A DNA stretch of 64,000 bases from assembly GCF_000763905.1 (NCBI RefSeq), contig NZ_JRKN01000007.1, positions 116,075-180,074 of the forward strand. The letters run 5' to 3'. Below are positions 45,813-54,015 of this stretch, in pieces. Made by a program: the position numbers and the translations under genes. The notes beneath the pieces are model-generated. The model was not told the DNA's origin. It worked only from the letters and a program-made list of their open reading frames with translations, and did not search any database. This DNA comes from Paracoccus halophilus (lineage in GTDB: Bacteria > Pseudomonadota > Alphaproteobacteria > Rhodobacterales > Rhodobacteraceae). The first letter of the stretch is position 1. Each line of letters begins with the position of its first letter.

Positions 45813-46085
45813 TCAGCACTCGTCCCGCTCTTCGGGGGTGAGCGGGCGCGCGGCGAAGACGGTGCCGGCGCTTGTGTCGCTGGTGGATTTGCGCGTGCCG
45901 ATGGCGCTCCAGGCTTCCAGATCGCGCAGGGTATAGAGGACACGGCCGCCGATCTTTCGATAGAGCGGGCCGGTTCCGTAGGTGCGGTGTTTTTCAAGGG
46001 TGCGGATCGAAATGCCGAGGAAGCGTGCGGCTTCCTGTGTGCGCAGAAGGCGCGGCGGCAGGTCCGCATTGCGGCGGTTCGCCAT
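45813..46085 (-). CDS. AlpA/HTH_17-type DNA-binding protein
   Basis: 90 residues with an excisionase-like winged helix (LLRTQEAARFLGISIRTLEKHR ... GPLYRKIGGRVLYTLRDLEAW; ends shown). Such proteins act as excisionases or activators of integrase and replication genes. It leads the repA-parA transcript. The 49-bp repeat shared with the left end of the element lies 75 bp upstream. Confidence 0.82.
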   Translation of the reverse strand: MANRRNADLPPRLLRTQEAARFLGISIRTLEKHRTYGTGPLYRKIGGRVLYTLRDLEAWSAIGTRKSTSDTSAGTVFAARPLTPEERDEC

Positions 46086-46159
46086 GGATTCCCTCCGGTT
46101 CGTCAGTGGATGGCGCTGCCGATGACGGCGGCGCGCTATGGCGAACCATGGCGAGGGAC

Positions 46160-46208
46160 CGGCGGCCTGTAGCGTGCCGCATTTGCGCACCCGCGCTGGC
46201 GGCACCCC
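46160..46208. repeat. 49-bp repeat, copy 2 (upstream of the AlpA-like gene)
   Basis: Matches 22535-22583 at 44 of 49 positions, with the five mismatches contiguous in the middle (46188-46192). It contains the same GTGCCGC/GCGGCAC inverted pair at the same spacing. Confidence 0.7.
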
Positions 46209-46334
46209 CCTCCGGGGCGGGATCAGGCTGAAAAGATGGAGAGATTCAGCGTGTCAGTGGCGCGCGCGCCAATTCGGCGAAGACAATCCCGTGCGGGTCG
46301 GGTAAGACTGAACGCGGAGCAGACGCGCTGCTCT

Positions 46335-46480
46335 GGGGCTTAGTAACCCCTCACGAATGGCTGGTGCTGGCCATGACGGCACCACACTCCTTGACCTTAT
46401 GGTCGGGGAGCCCGTGGCGCATGTCCAGGGCTGCCCGCCTAAAGGCCACGGGGCCGTTTCGTGACGGTTACTAACTCCCC
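46335..46480 (+). ncRNA. Highly structured RNA candidate upstream of the DUF2285 gene
   Basis: A closing stem pairs 46335-46338, 46340-46348 and 46351-46357 with 46477-46480, 46466-46474 and 46458-46464 (4, 9 and 7 bp). Inside are three hairpins: 46362-46367/46379-46384, 46387-46396/46401-46410 (TTAT loop) and 46411-46418/46445-46452. The second hairpin is unbroken only on the plus strand, where two positions form U-G pairs; on the minus strand they become A-C. No open frame explains this region. It may be a leader, riboswitch-like element or small RNA. I cannot match it to a known family. Confidence 0.6.
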
Positions 46481-46555
46481 GATCACCAGGTCAGAGGGGC
46501 CAATTGCGGGGGCGCACCGCAAGCCACGGCTCTTCCGGGTAGAAGGGGAACGACG

Positions 46556-46843
46556 ATGCAAATGCCCGTCGAACTCGATCCCGATGTGGACGATGAAGCG
46601 CCAGCGGGAAACGACATCACACCCTACGACGAAGCGCATTTCGTGACCTATCTGCGGCTGCTCGACGCGAAGGCGGAAGGCGCGGACTGGAAGGAAGTGG
46701 CCGAGATCGTGTTGCACCGCGATCCGGTCGGCGACGAGTTCAGGACACGCCGATGCTGGCAAAGCCATCTCGAACGTGCGCAATGGCTTTCGCGTGAGGG
46801 TTACAAGCGGATACTGGAACAGGCTGCTGCCAACAAGGCGTGA
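46556..46843 (+). CDS. Short DUF2285 protein (QseM-like antiactivator candidate)
   Basis: 95 residues. Core HFVTYLRLLDAKAEGADWKEVAEIVLHRDP and RAQWLSREGYKRIL (ends shown) is the DUF2285 helix-turn-helix. In ICEMlSym of Mesorhizobium a single-domain DUF2285 protein, QseM, binds and blocks the activator FseA; this gene has the same size and shares the element with an FseA-like pair. AAGGGGAACG precedes ATG 46556. The antiactivator role is inference; a DNA-binding role is possible. Confidence 0.75.
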   Translation: MQMPVELDPDVDDEAPAGNDITPYDEAHFVTYLRLLDAKAEGADWKEVAEIVLHRDPVGDEFRTRRCWQSHLERAQWLSREGYKRILEQAAANKA

Positions 46844-46952
46844 AAAGGCGAATTGTGGCCGCTACGCGGACCTGAAAATCTTGCGCGGTTTGCATGTCAT
46901 GTGTGAGACATACCTAACGGCGTAGGCGATTAAGCGGGTGAGAAGAAAACGT

Positions 46953-47624
46953 ATGGCACAGGCAGGTATCGAGGTCTTCCGGGACCTGACTATTGGTTCA
47001 GATCATGTCCCACTCGGTGACATCCGTGCATCGCTGCTCAGCGTCGAGACCCGAGAGTGGGATCACAATGAAGAGCAGGAAGCCAACCTCAAAGATCACG
47101 CTGTCGGTATGCGTCAGGAAGATATCCTCGTATTTGAATATACTGGCCACACCCTTCCAAAGTCGACATTGACGCTCTGGCAGCGCGGGGAAACATACAC
47201 GGTTACGAATATCGTACCCGCCGATGTCGGAGAATTGGGCGTCAAGCTCTATAATGATCTTCTTATCTGTTTTGTGGCCGAGGTTGTCGACAAGGCCAGC
47301 GTTCGAGATCAGCTCACGCTTTCGCTAACCGACGATGTTCGCAGTCTGGATACCTGGACGAGTGCCGAAGCCGCCGATTCCCTGCGCCGGTTCTCCGCCT
47401 TGGCCAACAAGAGCACAACGAACTCTCACCCCAATGACCGCGAACGTTGGGAGAGGTTTGTGATCGAAGCACATCGCAACGGCGATAACCTGCCCGTTGA
47501 TATCCTTATGCAATGGTTGATCGAAGTCGATGGTTGGGACGAGACTTCGGCCAACAAGCTTGCCATAGAATTCGAGCAGGGAATTTCTCTTCTTGGAGCA
47601 TATGATACGATCTTGAGAGGGTAA
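46953..47624 (+). CDS. Unknown protein, first gene of a PIN-nuclease pair
   Basis: 223 residues, soluble, no recognised family. It opens GIEVFRDLTIGSDHVPLGDI, has an acidic middle and ends in a helical segment (WLIEVDGWDETSANKLAIEFEQG). Start ATG 46953 has GAGAAG nine bases upstream; an in-frame GTG at 46938 is the alternative. Lower GC than the transfer genes, and inserted between the DUF2285 gene and the FseA-like genes. The next gene's ribosome binding site overlaps its stop, so the pair is co-translated. Confidence 0.7.
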   Translation: MAQAGIEVFRDLTIGSDHVPLGDIRASLLSVETREWDHNEEQEANLKDHAVGMRQEDILVFEYTGHTLPKSTLTLWQRGETYTVTNIVPADVGELGVKLYNDLLICFVAEVVDKASVRDQLTLSLTDDVRSLDTWTSAEAADSLRRFSALANKSTTNSHPNDRERWERFVIEAHRNGDNLPVDILMQWLIEVDGWDETSANKLAIEFEQGISLLGAYDTILRG

Positions 47625-47629
47625 GCACG

Positions 47630-48340
47630 TTGGCCTACGCCTCTCTACAAGCGATTGCACAGGTAAATGTGCCTGTCCTGCTTCCAGATACCTGCATTCT
47701 TCTGGATCTATTGCGCTCGCCGCGTCGCGAGAACGTGGATGGAAACGCGATGCTCGCGGGCAAGGCTATCCGAGATGGCGTCGTTGAAAACGAAGCCATT
47801 GGATGCGTGGTTGCGGAGCAAGTACGCAACGAGCTCAACGACAATCTCCCGGCAGTCCGCGAGGACACAAACACGGCTCTACGGAAACTGCGGGACGAGA
47901 TTGTGCGGATCGACAAATGGTCAGAAGCTCTTGGGCAGCCCAGCCAAACCCAGATCAGTCACTTTCTTACGCGTGTTCCCATCGCTGAAGCTGTCATGGC
48001 CGATATTCTGGGCGCGGCACTAACTCATGATACTACCCCCGATTTGACGTACCGGGCCATTGCCCGCATGACGCAAAAACGAACCCCGGCGAAGCCAGGT
48101 AAAGACTCATCGAAGGACTGCATCGTGGTCGAGAGCTACCTGGAGGTGGCAGGAAATCTGCGAAATTTAGGGCATACCGCTGATATCGTCTTTGCGTCTT
48201 CAAACACTAAAGAGTTCGTGTCTAGTACCACGAGCGTTTTGAACGCGGATATCGCGGCCGAGTTTGCCGCCGTTGGTATGCGGTACAGTCGTGCTCTTCA
48301 CGAGACGCGACATCTTCTAGGGTTGCCGATAGCGCGGTAG
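47630..48340 (+). CDS. PIN-domain nuclease-like protein
   Basis: 236 residues from TTG 47630, five bases after the previous stop and with GAGAGGG upstream. The PIN core shows acidic residues D20 (LLPDTCILLDLL), E63 (VVAEQVRNEL), D163 (SKDCIVVESYL) and the fold-ending DIVFASSNTKEF, where N192 often occupies the fourth site. PIN domains cut RNA in toxins and some defence proteins. At 236 residues it is larger than VapC and resembles PIN_8-type cargo. With the upstream unknown gene it may form a toxin/defence pair. Confidence 0.7.
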   Translation: MAYASLQAIAQVNVPVLLPDTCILLDLLRSPRRENVDGNAMLAGKAIRDGVVENEAIGCVVAEQVRNELNDNLPAVREDTNTALRKLRDEIVRIDKWSEALGQPSQTQISHFLTRVPIAEAVMADILGAALTHDTTPDLTYRAIARMTQKRTPAKPGKDSSKDCIVVESYLEVAGNLRNLGHTADIVFASSNTKEFVSSTTSVLNADIAAEFAAVGMRYSRALHETRHLLGLPIAR

Positions 48341-48386
48341 AGAAGCGCAACTGACAAGACCAAAGCAGCAAGAAAATTCAACTTGG

Positions 48387-49070
48387 TTAAACCTTGATCG
48401 GATAGTGCAGCAGGAGCCGGTAGCCGCCGCGCATCATCCTGATGCCATGGGCGACGAGGCGACGCGCCTTGTTCTTGCTCGGATCGCTCTCGAAATCCTC
48501 CTTTGCGCCCCGAAAGCCAAGCAGGACTTCGGCAATGGTGCGGTAGCTCTCGCCGCGCAGCCGGGCATCGAGCGCGCGCAGGGACAGGATATGCCATTGC
48601 CGGAGCTGGGCGGGCATGTTGCGGAAGTCGGGGCCAGGTGTTCGGCCCTTGAGGGATCGCCAGAAGCGCCGCGCCGCGTGGGCGCGAAGCTCCATGAAGT
48701 CGTCCAGAGGCAGTTCGACGGCGTAGAACGCCGCCGCATCCGGCACGGATTCGGATAGCCAGAATTGATGTTCGATACCATCCGCCTGCCAGATACCGTG
48801 CCAGCCATCGGCAGCGCGACGCAGGTCGAGGCCGTCGAGATGGGCGAGAACGACGGTCGAATGGCTTGCCGTCGCATCCGGCTCGGCCGGCACGAGTTTG
48901 ACGGCTTGGGGCTGAAACCGGGGCGACCAGAACAGCGGATCGCGGTCAGGCGCGGCGTCGGGATCGTGCGGGAAATCGCAAGCCCCAGCGTCGGGCGAAG
49001 GCTTCCAGCTCGGTCGCATCCGGGCGTTTCGCGCGGACGAGAAGCCGGAAATCCTCTCGGTAGTCGTCAT
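48387..49070 (-). CDS. DUF2285 domain, second frame of an FseA-like activator
   Basis: Homology in this frame starts only after PHDPDAAPDRDPLFW (from about 48971) and continues through the DUF2285 HTH (RGESYRTIAEVLLGFRGAKE) to the stop at 48387. The first 33 codons from ATG 49070 overlap the DUF6499 gene out of frame and have no similarity, so independent initiation is unlikely. It should be joined to the upstream frame by +1 slippage, giving about 257 residues in total. Confidence 0.75.
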   Translation of the reverse strand: MTTTERISGFSSARNARMRPSWKPSPDAGACDFPHDPDAAPDRDPLFWSPRFQPQAVKLVPAEPDATASHSTVVLAHLDGLDLRRAADGWHGIWQADGIEHQFWLSESVPDAAAFYAVELPLDDFMELRAHAARRFWRSLKGRTPGPDFRNMPAQLRQWHILSLRALDARLRGESYRTIAEVLLGFRGAKEDFESDPSKNKARRLVAHGIRMMRGGYRLLLHYPIKV

Positions 49071-49161
49071 TGCGACGCAGATACTCCCAGGCGAATCCGG
49101 CGGCGGGAATCTTTCGCGTGTGCGTGTAGGCCGCCGGCGCCCGCCAATCGATCTTCAGCAT
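48946..49161 (-). CDS. DUF6499 protein, first frame of an FseA-like activator
   Basis: 71 residues starting MLKIDWRAPAAYTHTRKIP with AGFAWEYLRRNDDYREDF, the DUF6499 pattern. Similarity runs to EAFARRWGLRFP and then the frame ends with an unrelated RSRRRA tail. In ICEMlSym R7A the equivalent gene pair is fused by programmed +1 frameshifting to make FseA, which activates excision and transfer genes. RBS GGGAGG precedes the ATG. Confidence 0.8.
   Translation of the reverse strand: MLKIDWRAPAAYTHTRKIPAAGFAWEYLRRNDDYREDFRLLVRAKRPDATELEAFARRWGLRFPARSRRRA
48969..48975 (-). promoter_or_regulatory. Predicted +1 ribosomal frameshift site
   Basis: Read on the minus strand the sequence is TTTCCCG. In frame it is CGA TTT CCC GCA; skipping one C gives CGA TTT CCG CAC, joining RF to PHDPDAAPD exactly where DUF6499 homology ends and DUF2285-linked homology begins. 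A rare CGA arginine codon precedes the slip. Confidence 0.6.
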
Positions 49162-49435
49162 GGCGCACCCTCCCTTTACTCACGGGTGCTTGGGGAGACA
49201 CCCGGACCAAGGAGTTTCGGGCACGACCTATGCGGGAAATAGTCTGTATGATCTGAAATGTTGTTCGTATATCCAGAACACTTATAGTTATTTTCTTCTT
49301 AACAGTGTTTGCGTGATTTTGCGAGCCGGGCGCAGCCCGGCGAGCGCGGCCATGTTCTCGGGCACGGCCGCAACGCCGATCCGCGACACCGGATCGGCGG
49401 AAAATTTGTGAACCCTGAAAGCCTGAAAAGCGCAA
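49162..49435. other. Intergenic region upstream of the FseA-like gene
   Basis: No supported gene. It has an AT-rich tract (49255-49310) suited to a promoter for the minus-strand FseA-like gene, a 7-bp hairpin (49325-49331/49335-49341) and a perfect 10-bp inverted repeat (49374-49383/49390-49399, CGCCGATCCG). Confidence 0.5.
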
Positions 49436-49467
49436 AGCCGCGCAACCGGGTTTCCGGCTGCGCGGCT
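49436..49467 (-). terminator. Terminator of the DUF932 gene
   Basis: Nine-bp arms AGCCGCGCA/TGCGCGGCT (49436-49444, 49459-49467) enclose a second CCGG/CCGG pairing, and on the minus strand the stem is followed by TTGCGCTTTTC. It lies 8 bp after the DUF932 stop. Confidence 0.7.
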
Positions 49468-49474
49468 CTGCTGA

Positions 49475-50671
49475 TTAGGCGGCCTTCTCCAGCAAGGTCT
49501 TGGCCTTCGCCTCCAGTTCAAGGCGACTGTCCTGATGCGCCTTGCTGCGGGCATGGGCCGTCATGCCCTGCACGAAATCGAAGATGCTTTCGGGTGGGCG
49601 GCCTTCCTCCTGCAACACGGTTTCGATGATCTTGCCGGTCTCGGCCTTGCTGAACCCGCGCTTGCGCAGGAAGGTTTGCCGGTCCTCGTCGGTGCGGGCG
49701 ACGATCCGCTCCCGCGCCGCCCTGATCCCGGCCACGAATGGCGCGGGCGAGGAATTGGCGAAGCTGGTCAAAGCCGGGGCCGCTTCATGGGCGAAACGCT
49801 GCGCGGCAAACTTGCTGTGCCGGATGCTGATTTCCTCGAACCCTTCCACGCCCCAAAGGTTGCGGTTCATGCAAACCGCCCGGAGATAGAAGGAAGCGAT
49901 GCCGAGGGTCTTCGATCCGACTTCGCTGTTCCAGCAATAGAACCCCCGAAAATAAAGGTCGGGGTCGCCGTTCGGCAGGCGTCCGGCCTCGATTGGGTGC
50001 GTATCGTCCACCAGAAACAGGAAAACGTCGCGGTCGCTGGCGTAAAGCGTGGTCGTGTCCTTGGTCACGTCCACGAATGGATTGTGCGTCATGGTCGCCC
50101 AATCCAGAACGCCCGGCACCTTCCACATGGTATCGCCGACGCCATTGCCCGCGATCTTCATGACGGCGGCGACAAGGTCATGGTCCCAGATGCGCCCGTA
50201 GTCCGGGCCGGTCACGGCGCGAAGCTCAACGCGCCCGTCCTCGGTTTCCAGCGTCTTCACCAATTCGCCGCGATGGTTGACAAGGCCATGTTGCAGATTG
50301 ATGCCCGCCAGCGGTGCGGGAAGGTCGCGCAGGTAGCGGGCGGGTGCGCCGACAAGGCTGCAAAGCTGGCCGAAACTCCAATGCGTCGGGGCGACAGGCT
50401 GCTCCTGTCCGGGGACGATCAGCGAAAGCCGCTCCGCATCGTCGCGGCTGGCTTCCACGCGCACGGCGCGGCTCTCCACGGTGCGGGCCTTGGCGCGATC
50501 CGCGCGGGACTTCACGGCGTCGTAAAGCTCGGTCAGCGACAGATAGCGTTCATCATCCGGGCGCGAGAACCATTCCGACGAAACCCGGCCGATATTCTCG
50601 CCGCGCGAAATGTCCACGCGGAAGCCCTTGGAAACGGGCTGCTGGTGATGGTTCAGGGTCATGGTGTTCAT
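49475..50671 (-). CDS. DUF932 domain protein
   Basis: 398 residues. The family core covers about 100-330 with THWSFGQLCSLVGAPARYLRDLP, LRAVTGPDYGRIWD and WNSEVGSKTLGIASFYLRAVC. DUF932 proteins are common plasmid and phage genes of unknown role, sometimes grouped with antirestriction functions. ATG 50671 follows GAAAGGAAAGACC. Its 232-bp leader is shared with parB, arguing for common control. Confidence 0.85.
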   Translation of the reverse strand: MNTMTLNHHQQPVSKGFRVDISRGENIGRVSSEWFSRPDDERYLSLTELYDAVKSRADRAKARTVESRAVRVEASRDDAERLSLIVPGQEQPVAPTHWSFGQLCSLVGAPARYLRDLPAPLAGINLQHGLVNHRGELVKTLETEDGRVELRAVTGPDYGRIWDHDLVAAVMKIAGNGVGDTMWKVPGVLDWATMTHNPFVDVTKDTTTLYASDRDVFLFLVDDTHPIEAGRLPNGDPDLYFRGFYCWNSEVGSKTLGIASFYLRAVCMNRNLWGVEGFEEISIRHSKFAAQRFAHEAAPALTSFANSSPAPFVAGIRAARERIVARTDEDRQTFLRKRGFSKAETGKIIETVLQEEGRPPESIFDFVQGMTAHARSKAHQDSRLELEAKAKTLLEKAA

Positions 50672-50900
50672 GGTCTTTCCTTTCATGGGCTTGGGTTGGA
50701 GCGCAGCGCTGCGCTGCAACCCTGCCCGTCGGCGAGACCGGGGGGTGCAAGGTGCAAGGGCGGACGGGCGGAGGGGGATCACCCGGCCTGCACAAGCGAA
50801 TCGAAGTGATGACGAAGATGCGCAGCATGTATCCGCGCGGAAGGTCGGGGATACCGCCCGGCCGCCCTTGTGCCGCGCCAGGGGGCAGCGCCCCCAAGCA
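50669..50900. repeat. 232-bp leader repeat, copy 1 (DUF932)
   Basis: 224 of 232 positions match 56958-57189. On the minus strand it includes the start codon, the ribosome binding site, a 28-base hairpin-forming segment containing the 16-base palindrome AGCGCAGCGCTGCGCT, and a GGGGGC-GCT-GCCCCC hairpin at its far end. No conserved reading frame explains the identity. Confidence 0.85.
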
Positions 50901-51071
50901 TCCGGCCCGACCAAAGCGAAGCGGCGGCCGGGGGATAAGATCTGATCGGGATACGCAAAGCCTGAAAACCGGAAAGCTGCCTATCCCGATCTCCTTGTTC
51001 CTTGAGAGACGGCGGCCATGAGCAAAAAAGAAGCCCCGCTCGGATGAGCGGGGCAGTCTGGGGCTTCGGTC

Positions 51072-51389
51072 TCAGTCGCCGTTGCGGCGGGACCAGATGA
51101 GGTTGTGGGACTTTCCGTCCTCGGCTTCGACCAGGCTGGCGTAGATCGGTGCCGGGAAGCTCGGATCGTCCAGCTTGACGCTGAGGTATTCGCGCTGCGT
51201 CTCGCGGGCGATCTTCTTCCAGGCCGCACCGAACTCGGTGGCTCCGGCGAAGATGCGGAAGTCGGGGCCGCGCTCGCTGTCGCTCTCGGTGGCGGTGAAC
51301 TTGGCCTTGACGTTGAGGGTCAGGGTCTTGACCGCGCCGGTGAAGCCCGCGCCGTTCTCGTTCTTGGTGAAGGTGCCGATGGTCGCCAT
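51072..51389 (-). CDS. DUF736 protein (copy 2)
   Basis: 105 residues beginning [20 protein letters not shown], with [20 protein letters not shown] and [20 protein letters not shown]. It is the canonical DUF736 form; the copy at 42399 is more diverged. It stands alone between DUF932 and the toxin-antitoxin genes. Start ATG 51389 has GGAATACG upstream. Confidence 0.87.
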   Translation of the reverse strand: MATIGTFTKNENGAGFTGAVKTLTLNVKAKFTATESDSERGPDFRIFAGATEFGAAWKKIARETQREYLSVKLDDPSFPAPIYASLVEAEDGKSHNLIWSRRNGD

Positions 51390-52178
51390 TGTCGTATTCC
51401 TTTTTCCTGTCGGGCCGCACCATTGCGACCTCGATGGCGGTCGTGAGACCGGAGACGGTCGGCCCCGCACCCCTTGGGGCTGGAACATCGTGGAAGGCGG
51501 CCGGCGACAGCTTTTTTGTTTCGCGCTGCAAAGCCAAAGGCGGCGGAAAAAAGCTGGCGACGGACGTTGCGGGAAGACGAGCGAGGCGAAGCCGGTCTTC
51601 GGTCAGACCTTGCCAAATCGAGGACGCGAATGGAGCGCCCATAACAGGAAATCGCGTGGAATACGGCAATGGCGGCCGTCCTGTGCCTCGCCGGAATCGG
51701 GGACTCTACGCGGGTTTATTGGCTGCGGTTTTCCCTGATCCGACCGGCAAGGCCAATTCGCGCTGTCGCCAGCGTGGGCCTGCGGGTGTGGTCTCGTCTG
51801 ACCTTCGCCGATGCTGTCGTGTCCGGTTTGGCCGAAAGATCGCTTGCGGGGCGTTGCGCCATGCTCGGCCAGGTGGATGGTCTGGGCTTTCCCGGCGCTG
51901 ATCCGCCTGCCGTTTGGAGTGGATGGAAAGCCGAACCTCATGGGCCTGCCGCAACGGCGACCGTGATCGACATCGCGGATTGCTCCCGTTTATCCGGGTG
52001 GAACTGCCGCGAATTGGCCGCCGCCGCCCGCTTGCGTTAGGGATTGAAGCCGAATGGCGGAAACGCGCCATAGGCGTGGTTCCGGCGTAGCCGAAAGCCC
52101 GGCCCGAAGGGCAACGCCCGAGTCTTCCCTTCCTCCTGCCGTATTGACATTGTGGATACGCGCACTCATATTGCGATC
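51390..52178. other. 789-bp stretch without a supported gene
   Basis: Open frames exist on both strands (for example 51669-52040 plus, 51706-52071 minus) but none has a convincing start, family similarity or domain. The right end would hold the tacA promoter. I see no strong repeat. Confidence 0.5.
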
Positions 52179-52520
52179 ATGACCAAAGCTCGTATCGCCC
52201 CTTCGGAATCTGCCCGTTCTGCGACCACCGCGGTTGCAGGTCGTGCCTCTACGGCTGACACCAAGGGCAGCATCAATCTGCGGATCGAGACCGGCACGCG
52301 CCAGCTTATCGACGATGCGGCGGCTGTGCTCGGCAAGACACGCACCGAGTTCATGGTGGAAAGCGCCCGGCGGCAAGCGGTCGACGTGCTGCTCGACCAG
52401 CGCCTGTTCACGCTCGACCCTGAGCGCTACGACGCCTTCATGCAGGCGCTCGACAATCCGCCCGCGCCGGGGCCGAAGCTCAAGGCCCTGCTGCGCCGGA
52501 CCCCGGCATGGCAGAAATAG
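52179..52520 (+). CDS. DUF1778 antitoxin (TacA-like)
   Basis: 113 residues. A ribbon-helix-helix core (INLRIETGTRQLIDDAAAVLGKTRTEFMVE, ends shown) is followed by a C-terminal toxin-binding arm (LDPERYDAFMQALDNPP). DUF1778 proteins repress their operon and neutralise GNAT toxins. The ATG at 52179 is preferred; a GTG at 52152 is in frame. Overlaps the toxin gene by 13 bp. Confidence 0.87.
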   Translation: MTKARIAPSESARSATTAVAGRASTADTKGSINLRIETGTRQLIDDAAAVLGKTRTEFMVESARRQAVDVLLDQRLFTLDPERYDAFMQALDNPPAPGPKLKALLRRTPAWQK

Positions 52521-53038
52521 ACGACACGCCCGACCATCCCGAATTGCCACTGTCTGCTCCAGTTCCTCTGACGGCAGAGCATGACCTTTCGGCATTCGAC
52601 TGCGGTGAGCCCGCGTTGAACGACTGGCTGCGCCACCGCGCCTTGAAGAACGAAAGCCGGTTTTCGCGCACCTATGTCGTGTGCGTGGGCAATCAGGTCG
52701 TCGGTTACTTTTGCATTTCGGCCGGGTCAGTCGAACGTGGTGCGGCTCCCGGAAAGGTGCGGCGCAACGCGCCCGACCAGATTCCGGTCTCGGTCGTCGG
52801 CCGGCTGGCCGTTGACCTCGACCACGCCGGAAAGGGTCTCGGCGCGGACCTTTTGGCGGACGCGCTGCGCCGGATTGCGCTGGCTTCGCAAAGCATTGGT
52901 ATCGGGGCCGTGATGGTCCAGGCGAAGGATGAAGCGGCCAAACGCTTCTATCTGCGCTGTGCCGAGTTCGTCGAATACCCCGAAGACAGCCGGACGCTGT
53001 TCCTGCCTATCGAAACCGTGGTCGCGGCTTTTAGCTAA
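52508..53038 (+). CDS. GNAT-family toxin (TacT-like)
   Basis: 176 residues with LSAFDCGEPALNDWLRHRA at the N-terminus, acetyl-CoA binding loop VDLDHAGKGLGADLLADALR and the conserved tyrosine in KRFYLRCAEFVEY. TacT toxins acetylate the amino group of charged tRNAs and stop translation. With the antitoxin it would stabilise the element by addiction. Confidence 0.88.
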   Translation: MAEIDDTPDHPELPLSAPVPLTAEHDLSAFDCGEPALNDWLRHRALKNESRFSRTYVVCVGNQVVGYFCISAGSVERGAAPGKVRRNAPDQIPVSVVGRLAVDLDHAGKGLGADLLADALRRIALASQSIGIGAVMVQAKDEAAKRFYLRCAEFVEYPEDSRTLFLPIETVVAAFS

Positions 53039-53055
53039 AGTTTGGGAGAAACGCG

Positions 53056-54015
53056 ATGGGTGAAGCCAAGCGAAAGAAGCAAGAACGGGCTGCCTGGCCG
53101 GATTCTGATCGCTACAACGGCACGATAGATCTCCACGTTCTGCCGCCTGCGATGGAGATTGACGGGGCACGCATTCGCGAACTGACAGGTGATGATACAA
53201 TACCGGACACGACGCAGGTCATATTGCGCGCGTTCAGAGCAGTGGTTGGTGAGCGGACCTTCCATGTCGGATTCTGCCTCGGTGACGGAGAATCCTTCAG
53301 TGCTGTTGGTATCGCCGTCATCGAAAGACTGTCGATGGAAGCGCCGGGAGCCGCACTTCACATTGTGCCTATCGTTCACGATGACATCGCATGGGACATC
53401 GTGATGCGGCATCTGCGCAGCTTCACGGGGCAGGTATTATTGTTCACCTTCCCGAATTCAGATGTTTACGATGCGGGCACCGCTGAAGTTTCCTACTCGA
53501 AACATATCCGTCAGTTCGATCCAAGCGGCGCTTTGCTTGGCCGATTGACCGAAGCGCAGCGGCGCAAGATACGCGAACAAAAAGCTGCGATGCTCAATCG
53601 ACCGCCGCCGCCCAGATTCTATCCAGCATCCGGTGTCACGCAGGAAGACTCGCCATGGATATTCCGGGTTGGAACTCCTGCCGGAAAAGTCATCAGAACC
53701 GCCGTTTGGGATGGCCGTCGCAACTATGCGCATGAACTCCCTGAAAACATCGTGCGATGGGTTGGCGGCGACAGGATCGCCATCGTGCAGGTGGACAGTC
53801 CTGTTGGGGTCAATCGGCGGTCTTCACTCGACTTGACGCACAAGCTCGCCAAAGATTTCGATGGTGTCATTCACTGGGCGCGGGATACGGACACGTTTCA
53901 GTCGATTCTCAAGTCGTTTATCCGCCTCGATCTGGACTCGGTGAGTCCACCGGAGCTTCCTGCCGGTTGGGAGCCTGAAATCGTGATCTTCGCGGCAAAC
54001 GGGGACCACGCGTGA
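53056..54015 (+). CDS. Hypothetical protein, 319 residues
   Basis: Starts MGEAKRKKQERAAW after TTTGGGAGAAACG. No recognised domain. Two blocks look folded (about 10-140 with alternating beta strands such as VLLFTFPNSDVYDAG, and 190-315 with IVRWVGGDRIAIVQVD), joined by a basic helix (LTEAQRRKIREQKAAML). Coupled to the next gene by GTGA. GC is below the surrounding backbone, suggesting recently acquired cargo. Confidence 0.75.
   Translation: MGEAKRKKQERAAWPDSDRYNGTIDLHVLPPAMEIDGARIRELTGDDTIPDTTQVILRAFRAVVGERTFHVGFCLGDGESFSAVGIAVIERLSMEAPGAALHIVPIVHDDIAWDIVMRHLRSFTGQVLLFTFPNSDVYDAGTAEVSYSKHIRQFDPSGALLGRLTEAQRRKIREQKAAMLNRPPPPRFYPASGVTQEDSPWIFRVGTPAGKVIRTAVWDGRRNYAHELPENIVRWVGGDRIAIVQVDSPVGVNRRSSLDLTHKLAKDFDGVIHWARDTDTFQSILKSFIRLDLDSVSPPELPAGWEPEIVIFAANGDHA

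Noticed and set aside
46261..46555. CRISPR or tRNA-like array in the repeat-rich intergenic region.
   Set aside because: No evenly spaced identical repeats and no tRNA arms; the symmetry is best explained by one folded RNA.
48946..49070. Independent start of the DUF2285 gene at ATG 49070.
   Set aside because: The first 33 codons are an out-of-frame shadow of DUF6499 with no similarity; frameshift fusion explains the data better.
51669..52040. Plus-strand 123-codon frame before tacA.
   Set aside because: No recognisable family, composition matches a shadow frame of GC-rich DNA, and an equally long minus-strand frame overlaps it.
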